A stretch of DNA of 64,000 nt from Blakeslea trispora. Lineage: Eukaryota; Mucoromycota; Mucoromycetes; Mucorales; Choanephoraceae. Position numbers and translations under genes: made by a program. The stretch spans positions 56,183-120,182 of the forward strand of contig JAIWNE010000103.1 in NCBI GenBank assembly GCA_025331445.1. The letters are read 5' to 3'. Every line of letters begins with the position of its first letter. Positions within the stretch are counted from its first letter, which is position 1. Shown here one piece after another: positions 55,525 through 64,000 of this stretch. The notes below the pieces were generated by a model. That model had not been told where the DNA came from, did not search any database, and saw only the letters and a list, made by a program, of their open reading frames with translations.

Positions 55525-56167
55525 GCTTGACAATACTTTTTAAATATATCTTTATGATAGAAAGCTTTTTTCAAATAATCTTAACCTGTCGTGAGTGCAT
55601 AAACAATCGGTCATTTAATCTGCGTTTTATTGTATGTAGCAACAATTTTTAGGGAAATCTAAATTCGATACAAGTAACAATCCCTATATACACTTTCGAA
55701 AGATTCTAATCGGAAAATCTTCAGCCAATGAGGAGTAAGGTTTCTTGAACCGAACTATGTCAAAGAAGCCATTGCCTTGCTACTTTCTTTTTGCGATAAT
55801 TGAATCTCAATTATTTCAATTAGTTTTAAACCAGAAATGGCTATGGATTGATTTAGCGATACGTTACATTTTTCTCGAGTTGTACATTCTGCAAAGAGGA
55901 ACAGTAAATCTGTTGAATATAGAAACTATTAACCAAATAAAGACAAAACTTATAATAAGTTATTAAACTTCATTTTTTTTTCTTGCACTACCATGTCGTA
56001 AGCAATAAACAAAAGATCAAAAAAAAAAGTTTAAAAGTTGGACTGAGCTTTTTTTTTTGTATTTCTTTATCTCTTTTCTTTTTTCTTATTGAAATATTAA
56101 CGGCCTGGTGCCTTACAATCCTTTTTATTTGACCCATTACATCTCATTTCATAATTAAAAGTTCACA
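55525..56167. other. intergenic, promoter of the Lys-rich protein gene at its end
   Basis: AT-rich, with T-rich runs at about 56050-56100. One 73-codon plus-strand ORF (55745) is unsupported. Confidence 0.45.
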
Positions 56168-57037
56168 ATGCGCTTTACTCATTCCTCTCTTTTCGCTTTG
56201 ACTACAGTCATTACATCCTCCTTGCTTTATCAGGCACAATCGGCTCCATTGACTGAAGTTGATATCGTCACAGATAAAGACCATCGCGTTGTTGCATTGG
56301 ACACGCAATCCCACAACCAACACTCTAGCTTGAATGAATGGACACAACATTTAGAAAAACGATGTGGTCACAACCATGCTGCTGCCAAGAGAAAGGCATC
56401 TAAAAAGAAGACTACCAGAAGAAAGTCATCCAAAAAGAAGACCACCAAGAGAAAGTCATCCAAAAAGAGAGCTGCTAAGAAAACCACCAAGAAGAAGACT
56501 ACTACCAAAAAGAAGACTACTACCAAAAAGAAGACCACCACCAAAAAGAAGACTACTACCAAAAAGAAGACTACTACCAAGAAGAAGACCACCACCAAGA
56601 AGAAGACCACTACCAAGAAGAAGACTACTACCAAGAAGAAGACTACTACCAAGAAGAGCTCAGGTTCCTCAAGTCAAAAATTCAGCGGTGATGGTACTTA
56701 CTATACTCCTGGTCTTGGCTCCTGTGGTATCACAAGCACAGAAAGCGAAATGGTGGCTGCTATGGTAAGCATAAAGAATAATTACACAGCATCAAATATT
56801 AATTGTTTGTTTGTCATTTAGAATGCCCCTCAAATGAACAATGGTGCCAACCCTAACCTTAATCCACTTTGTGGCAAATACATTACAGTCACGGGCCCCA
56901 AGGGCTCCGTCCGTGTTAAGATTGTGGATACTTGTCCACCTTGTTCCAAGGGCGATATCGACTTGAGTGTTGGTGCATTCGGCAAAGTTGGCAGCTATAT
57001 TGATGGCCGTATTCCAATCTCTTGGGAATGGTCTTGA
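56168..57037 (+). CDS. secreted Lys-rich double-psi-beta-barrel (expansin/barwin-like) protein
   Basis: Two exons (56168-56764, 56822-57037) give 270 aa. A signal peptide (about 1-25, ending QAQSA) is followed by a short propeptide-like part ending LEKRC, a Kex2-type Lys-Arg site. Residues 72-165 are almost only Lys, Thr, Ser and Arg: three SKKKTT-type units, then nine perfect KKKTTT hexapeptides. The C-terminal 100 residues form a DPBB domain: FSGDGTYYTPGLGSCG, LNPLCGKYITVTGPKGSVRV, KIVDTCPPCSKGDIDLSVGA. This domain occurs in expansins, barwin and papain-inhibitor-like fungal proteins and often binds polysaccharide. The Lys tract, histone-H1-like in look, could bind anionic polymers. Function is not known. 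Confidence 0.88.
56486..56654 (+). repeat. 18-bp in-frame tandem repeat (KKKTTT)
   Basis: About nine units of AAGAAGACTACTACCAAA type, differing mainly at third codon positions. The opposite strand is open for 94 codons across it as a mirror of the repeat. Confidence 0.9.
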
Positions 57038-60000
57038 GAATCTTCGTGTATTATCCAATTAAACTAATAAATGACCTCTTACTTTTTTATTTTCTTGTTA
57101 ATGCATACTGCTTAATTGGCATGAGGCAGCAATTCCTTTTTTGTCAAATGCAATTTTTTAGAGTTTACTAATTACTATTGTCAACAAAGCCTTTTTCTTC
57201 TTTTTCTTCTGTTAATTCTATTCATTGCTAATCGGTGTTTCTTGACCGAAAGGTTTGTTTCGGGTTATCGTTTCATGTTTGTTTCCTTTCTCTTCATAAA
57301 AAAAAAAGAGGGGGTATTTGCTGCGCTCGCTTAGACTGGTGAATTTAGTACACTGAGCATTGTGCCAATTTAGTTTGCTAAGCAATGCAATACTAGTGTT
57401 TCTTTCTGACTGGACATAGATAGTTACACAGTTTGTGTTGTCTCTAAAAGGAAAACATATACTGGTTGCTATTTGTTGCATCTTAGCCAACCTTCTTGAA
57501 ACTATGGTTTTGGCCTAATTAAGATAGGACTACAGCCCAACATTTGGCTAATAATACTTCAACATGTAAAACAAGAATTTCACGCCATTTTCGAATATCT
57601 AACAAATCCTATAGCATTAGCTTTACATATGTCCTATCTATTTGTTGAATTGAGTGTATCCCTGGATAGATTTCCATTATGAGCTCAAGGCCTTGACAGG
57701 ATGAGCGAGAGTTGAACCTAGTTGTTATTTAATGTTTGAATGGTTTTTTGATGCTTAGAACTGCCCTTGTGTGTATGTTTCTTTAACAGAACGATCGCTT
57801 CCTTGCTGTCTCTTGCAAGACACAAAAGATCGAGAATAAATAGACCACGAATGGCAAAGTCGGCTCCAAAGCTCTTTCCGTATTGAAATTGAGAAATCAC
57901 TCCAGCTTTCTTTTACAAACTTGAGAGTCACTGGTCTATGAGTATTGTAGTACATGGACTTTTAGATATTAAATAACATTTTATAGTGAGTATCTGACAG
58001 AGATGTATATATTTTCAATTTTACTGTTTTACCCAAGAAGATATGAAGTACTGATAACGAAGTATAATGAAAACTTGGATTTGGCTTACTATGAATTTGA
58101 ATGTTTATTTTCTTTAGCATTGAAAAGTTGCATGTCAGAGAACTAAGAACACTAAAGACTACAATGCACTATTAACTCAAGGATATGTACTTTTTCCAAG
58201 TCTTCATTGATTACTAGAGGAGTTTTTTTTTTTGTTTGTTTGCTATCAAAAGTAAGAAGAGCTCTCTGGAAATTTCAAGAAATGAGGCCCCCTTTTGCTT
58301 TTTAAATTGTAGAAAAAACAAGATTTGAGCGCTTTTTAATAGTCAACACAACTCTTGGTTCTGAGAGGGTTATAACTTCTTAGGGTCCAAGCGTTTCAAT
58401 GTGTCAAAAAGGTTTTGATTGTTAATCAACGCAACGTTTGCTGATTGTTATTGAAAGACTTCTGTTTCGTTCTTGATTCAGATTAATTAAAAACCCGTTA
58501 TCAGTACTAAATCAAGAACAGCCGGGTAAAATGTCTTTTTATATCAATTAAGTCGCTACCACATGCATGGGCCAGTCATGTTTGTTAAACTTGTAATATT
58601 AAAACATCATACAATAATACAGTCATTATTTGAAAGATTTATACGCAATATTTGATGAGCGTCTTGCAGGCAAGTTTAGCCTACCATTATCTTCATATGT
58701 AAGGTAAGTGTTTCTTTATGAAGATGTAGCCCCTTTTGGTTTAAGAAATACAAAAAAAAAATTTTTTTTTTCAAAAGAACGAGGCGTTGTTTCAGTACAA
58801 AGTAAATGAAGGTGGAAATAAGAGCTTTCCATATAAACGATTACTTTAGAATTTCTATTGCTAGGATTAATTCGAGAAACACAAGCATAACAAACTTGTC
58901 ATATTTTGAAGAAAACATAAGCCAAAGTAATTTGAGTTAGTTAAAGTATGGTTGATGATGCATGCAAAGAATAAAGCATTGCCAAGCGTTAAGCTCAAAT
59001 GAATGAATTCACAACTTCGAGATTCGATGCAATCAAGGGATCAACGACTATATGATTTTCTTTTGTCAAGCATCAGTATGGTCTATGGCTAGTGGTACAA
59101 GAGTTCTACCATATTTTTTTTGTTTTGTTTCGGAAGCTAACTTATTTAAGAAAGAGTAAAAAATGGAAGTAAATGGTGCTTGCCATGCAAATATTTGTTT
59201 CTCAAAAGAGATTGACACTTACTCGTTAAGCGGAATTAATTTGATTGGTAAGTTCATTTACTTTGATAACACAATTTATTAACAAAATGGTTCATGAAAA
59301 GCAAACCAGCATGCTTTGACGCACGTCTGCAAAATTAATTAATAATGAACTAGTTAATGACAACTGCAGGTGAACTCTTCTAGGTACATGGCCAATGAAA
59401 TGTCTAAAAGTTAGTAAGCAACCGTGTAACTTTGTCAGTAGTCTTCAAACTGATAGATTCGGTGCTTTCGAATAGAAAGACAAAGCATTGACTTGTTTAT
59501 TTTTAGAAAAAGATAGTCAATCGTTTATTTTGAATTTACAATTGTTTTCGGGCAGGTAAAAAAAAAAAAAATAAAGAGGAAGAAACAAAGATGTTGCTGG
59601 GATAAAGAATCAACAACAAAGAGAGTCTCAAATAAAAGCCAAAGAAAGTCATAGCGAAGGAAATAAATTTGATGTAAGCGAATACTGATGCAATTGATGT
59701 GAAATAAAAATCAAAAGTCTAACAACATATCAAACGCAAGATTAAAATGAAGGCAACAGGATGGTGACAAATGTGTTACGAAATCAACTCTGAATTGACA
59801 GCAAAATGAACGAGTTCAATGCTTGCCTTGTTTTTATTGGTTATGGCCGTTGGTAGCAGCAGCAACTTAATTAGGTCAGACTGTATTAGTTTTTAGTGGA
59901 GGAAATCTGTTTCGAAAAATGTCAGCTATTTTTATAAGAGCGTTCATCATTTCATTTTTGGGATTATGTTCTGTACAAGAAGGTCAATTAATTTTCTTTC

Positions 60001-61044
60001 CAAGCCTAACCTATTTTTTCTTTTTGGAAAGATGCACAAATGGTATCAATCCAAGAAACAGATCCTTTAAGAAAATTGGTGTGACACTGAAATCACATCA
60101 TTCATGTTTTGTATATATTCTCAGAATTCATTATTTTGATTTCCGATAGTTGTAGTTACAAATAAGGGGATATGAAACAGGGGGGAAGGAAAGCTCTGGA
60201 GTCAAGAAATATACTCTATTACGTAAGTATACGGATGTTAAGATGAGACGCTCAAGGAAAGCCTGGACATTATCAACGCCACGTGGAATTTGGCTCTCCG
60301 CACAGTAGGAGTCAACAAAGCAAGATTGTACAAACTTTTTTTTTTACACTGATGATAGAATCAAAAGAAGAGTTAAGAGGAGTCAATGCTGTAACTAAGT
60401 CAATTGACTAAAGCAAACAAAACTCTATCAAGAAAGAAGAGCGAAAACAAGTAGAACAAACTGATTTACAAAAATAGAATATCACCTTACTCCAATTGTA
60501 TAAGGTGCAGAACCACTATTTGAAGTAGGACAAGTTGCACACAAATAACACGTTGTATCCATTTCTGAAAGAACAATGATCCCCGAGCAGAATGAGGTCA
60601 AGAAGCTTAATCAGTTGTCACCTTCAAAACCCTGTTGGCGTAACAACTATTCTGTACGTGTATTTTCTATTGTCAGTATTCCTTGACCAATTTAGAGTCC
60701 TCTTTAAAAAAGAAATCTTTTTTGTAAATCACTGCAATTTAATGTTAGTACAACATATGGTTGTTCCATATCAAGTAACCAGGCGAATAGCTTTATTATG
60801 ATTTCCTTTATAAAATAATAATAATAAGAGACTATCGATTTCATTTATTTAAGCTATAATAATTTCGATTACTTTCTTTTTCTTTTTTTCGTTTCATTTT
60901 GTTCTTTGTTTCTTTTTCTTTATATACCTTTTATATTTCGTTATTTATTTCTTTATATTATTTATTTAAGCACACACACACATATATACACATTATACAT
61001 TACAACCATACGCATTTCACTTTATTACTTTCATCTAAGATCCA
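57038..61044. other. 4-kb intergenic region
   Basis: No open frame with convincing composition or splice structure. A near-symmetric A9/T9 junction occurs at about 58751-58770. A 76-codon plus-strand ORF at 59919 and a 69-codon one at 60592 are unsupported. The last 160 nt (60880-61044) are T/CT-rich, with a CA/TA-repeat segment, and act as leader and promoter for the Zn2Cys6 gene. Confidence 0.5.
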
Positions 61045-62213
61045 ATGGACCCAACTACAACAACTGATTATGAACAATCGCCTCCTACATTCTATGCAAC
61101 TGCATCATATCAGGATGCTATGTTCTCGGCCGAAACCGACTTTGATTCTATAGAGCTATCATACCCCAGTGCATCGACAACAGCAAAAATCAACAAGCGC
61201 AGAAGCCAAGTCAAGAATGCATGTGGTAAGTTGCGTTCTCCTGTCTTATATTTTTTCTTTGTTACACTCTGTTTCACGTGCTGATATATACTTTAGTCAA
61301 TTGCCAAAAGGCCTGCAAGAAATGTGATGAAGGTCGCCCTTGTCAGCGTTGTATCAAGCTCGGTATCACAGATACATGTATCAATTCTCCTAGAAAAGAA
61401 CGCAAAAAAGGTTTCAAGAGAGGGCCCTACAAGAAGAAAATCCCTCAATTAAGTCAGCAAGCAACACCTAGAAAAGGTATGTAACTTACTTGAACAATTG
61501 ATTGATGTGTGTTTATTGACTTTCTTTCAGTACCTAAAACACAAAAGTCTCCTGGTCTCAGTCCAGCTGCTAAACCAAAAGCAAGAACAGCTAGCAATGC
61601 ATCTTCATTGTCGTATTCTCCTCCACTAGTTGATTGGCCACTCGATTACTCACCCATCCTTCATAACCCTTCGGTAGTACAGGGTGCAGCTATGTCTTCC
61701 GAATATCATCCTTCGTCCTTGACACCACCTTATAGAAACACTTTCAATCTGGCTGAACAAAGCTTCTATGATTTCTACAACAACGGCAGCCATGGAAACA
61801 ACAATCATAGCCCTTATTCTGATAATTATTACAAACAACAAGAAACTACCATCAAAGAGTGCTACGATCCTTGTGTCCCTGTAATTGATTACAACAGCCT
61901 GACTATCCAGCAAGATTTTTTGCTTTCCATTGACCAACAAAGCAATCCTTCTTGTTATGCTGAAGATTTCACAGTCTATCATAAGCCACTGACTACCTCA
62001 CAACTCTTGCCAAAATTAGAACCTTATAATTGCGGCGGAATCACTTCATCAGAATATGATGCCGTGGTAAATCGAATTGAATTTACCGACAATTACTCAA
62101 ATAGTAAATATTGTCAACATGAAAACAATTTCCTTTATAATCAGTGGCCAAAAGAGCAATTTCCATTGGATCAACAAAATATTTATGCTACTTATGACAG
62201 TCAGTTCTTTTAA
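61045..62213 (+). CDS. Zn2Cys6 transcription factor (ERT1/AcuK-like binding domain)
   Basis: Three exons (61045-61225, 61297-61476, 61531-62213) give 347 aa. The Zn2Cys6 cluster at about residues 60-88 straddles the first intron. Read across it, C-VN-C-QKACKK-C-DEGRP-C-QR-C-IKLGITDT-C gives the C-x2-C-x6-C-x5-C-x2-C-x8-C pattern. It is followed by a strongly basic segment (RKERKKGFKRGPYKKK). The RPCQRCIKLG...C...RK pattern recalls the ERT1/AcuK/Rds2 group of gluconeogenesis and carbon-source regulators, but an extra Cys replaces the usual His/Leu in the x6 loop and no PAS domain is visible. The rest is Ser/Tyr/Asn-rich, with possible activation function. Nuclear. Targets unknown. Confidence 0.88.
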
Positions 62214-64000
62214 ATTATGTCAGCTCAAAGCTACAACTCGACTTTATGAAAAAAGAAAAGCCAGCCTTTATGCCTTATGAAAATCAATATAACTACCCTA
62301 TGATAACTTACAAAATATTTTTACTTCTAATATGTACATTATGCCCTCAACATCTTTTTTATGATAATAAATATATATATATGATATGAATTCTTTCATC
62401 TTATGCTCTGAATTTGTCTGTTGATAAAGGTGCAAACTCTCTAACTATACGAGAGCTTTTTTTTCCGCTTTTTTTCTATGGTTCCATGATGTGTATCAGA
62501 GGAACATTACTTTTTGAATCAAATCAAAAGAAACTTATTGGATGCTATGGCCTTGCTTGTGATCTTACCACACAAGACCCTTTACGACAAGTTTTCTTTT
62601 TTCTTATTTCACGTTGTTTTTTGCCTTGTTGGGTTGTTCTATTATAGCTTACAGATGCAAAAGGTCACGGATAAACGATAACAAAAGCCTAAGAATATTG
62701 CGCTTGAACGGATGATCAGCTTTCTTAAGCTCTCAAGCTAAAGGGAAAATAAAATCTAGAGTCTCAAGGGATGAAACAGAAAAGGGTGTTTTGCACCTTC
62801 TCATGCCTAAGGATCAAAGCAGCAGTTACTTCTATCTTTGGTAAAATGCCGGTAGGTAACTTTCAGCTGAGTTAGAATATAAAACATAGGCAATAGTCAC
62901 TGATCATTTCGATAATATGTCAGTGACCAATCAAGCCAATCCCTATAAGGACATTTCTTTGTCAACTATCTGTCTGATGCCTTCTTTGATGTCTTGATTT
63001 CTCTGAAGCTTTCTTCTATCTTATAGCTGTAACTGATACACTTTTGAATATCTGAAAGGCTCACATCTTCCAACACTAGCCCTATATGTCATTAGCTATG
63101 CTGTACCAAAGTAATTTTAGAACGTCTAGCAGAAGAGTCCCTCGTTTACAAAATAGGTAGTCCTTGTCTTTTTTCGTCCCTTTTCTATAGCAGTTTTCTT
63201 TATTTGTATGTTGTTTGTTTTGTTGAGTACCGCTCTCTTTGTCTAAAGAAGTATTTGTAGTATACAAAACTCTTTTCAAGAAATCAAATGTTGAAAAAAT
63301 CAAAGAGAAATTATTTCAATCTTTCAAGGTATACTTATTAGACTATCGAGTCTCTCAACCATTAAGCATCTTCTTGTTTTCGACTGGCTACAAGCAGCAA
63401 TAAAAAAAAGGGAATATATTTAGTTGTTAACAGATATGAGGGCTATTTTTCTACAACGAGTGGATATAAGTAGCTACAAGATTTATCAGGCATTTTGCTT
63501 TAGACCACTTCTAATTGTGACTATGGCATAACCTCATTTAGTTTAAATTTGATGGTCTCTCATTGCTGTTTCCTCTAGACATAATTTTTAAGGCTTTCTG
63601 CAGGTACCTGTCCCCTTTTTTTTATCCTTTATATCAGCAACCCATTGATTATTGAATGAGAAGCAGCTCGTTCGTTGATCTGTATTTTCAAAGACTTTAT
63701 CTCAAAAGCTATCAAAACATCTGACACTTGCATTGTCATTTTTTTTCCTGCAGACTGAACCCAATATTTTGTTAGCCAAGTAATACTTAGTTGAATACAG
63801 TCATGATTAGAAGTCCACTATGTATGGGTTCTATCTCCATTGGTATTTAAACAGCCTCAACCAACTACTTGATGGCAAACAAATTAGTTTAAGTATTTGC
63901 TCATCCGAAAAAAAAAAACTTAATAAGCGAATCAATGTATCATGTTAATCGATTGATACCATACATCCTACCAACTCTTCCTTATCGTAGATGGTCAGTT
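62214..64000. other. intergenic to window end
   Basis: No supportable gene. Short AT-rich ORFs only. An (AT)n tract at about 62370-62380 lies in the 3' flank of the Zn2Cys6 gene. Confidence 0.5.

Noticed and set aside
56368..56652. 94-codon minus-strand ORF (VVVFFL repeats)
   Set aside because: Mirror of the KKKTTT coding repeat on the other strand.
57655..57730. Possible tRNA from a GGTTCAACTC T-loop-like string on the minus strand
   Set aside because: No pairing T-stem, acceptor stem or anticodon arm could be formed.

Overview
The window is eukaryotic nuclear DNA. Genes carry many short GT..AG introns (about 50-80 nt), are AT-rich, are separated by poly-A/T runs, and have long pyrimidine tracts ahead of start codons. 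Gene content is fungal: an SKN7-type HSF/response-regulator fusion, an Mcm1/SRF-type MADS protein, a Zn2Cys6 activator and a GH18 chitinase. An AP-4 epsilon subunit, a MIF homologue and low-GC intron-rich genes point to an early-diverging fungus, most likely Mucoromycota (Mucorales such as Mucor, Rhizopus or Parasitella). That placement is inference; no species call is made.

Layout. 0-6.5 kb: a possible Cys-rich protein (-), a three-finger C2H2 factor (+), a small hypothetical ORF (+) and a two-RING plus LON-domain E3-like protein (-). 7.6-8.4 kb: a dead Tc1/mariner copy. 9.2-18.1 kb: a type II O-fucosyltransferase-like protein (-) divergent from a FYRN/FYRC protein (+), a single-pass membrane protein with a PPxY-bearing tail (-), and AP-4 epsilon (+) with an apparent one-base frameshift. 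18.3-22.8 kb: the MADS protein and the SKN7-like regulator (both -), with a transposase relic between them. 23.2-24.1 kb: a deleted TA-flanked element with inverted ends. 24.1-29.1 kb: about 5 kb without a supportable gene. 29.2-38.1 kb: BUD31 (+), a short protein resembling only the calmodulin-binding tail of calcineurin A (+), the EAF1/VID21 NuA4 scaffold (-), SmF (+) and a 2H-phosphoesterase-like protein (-). 40.7-45.2 kb: chitinase (+) and EPL1 (-). 47.6-57.0 kb: a DH-PH RhoGEF (-) divergent from a DOA10/MARCH6 ER ubiquitin ligase (+), MIF (+), and a secreted Lys-rich double-psi-beta-barrel protein (+). 61.0-62.2 kb: a Zn2Cys6 factor (+). The rest is intergenic.

Functional links. EAF1 and EPL1 are both NuA4 histone acetyltransferase subunits and lie about 8 kb apart. 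BUD31 and SmF are both spliceosomal. SKN7 and Mcm1-type MADS proteins act together in yeast and are near neighbours here. The most unusual item is the stand-alone calcineurin-A-like calmodulin-binding protein at 30.1-30.5 kb. The AP-4 epsilon gene and its frame break, the KKKTTT-repeat secreted protein and a 160-nt foldback element at 55.4 kb also merit attention. Exon limits were read by eye from splice consensus, reading frame and remembered family patterns; no search or alignment was run.
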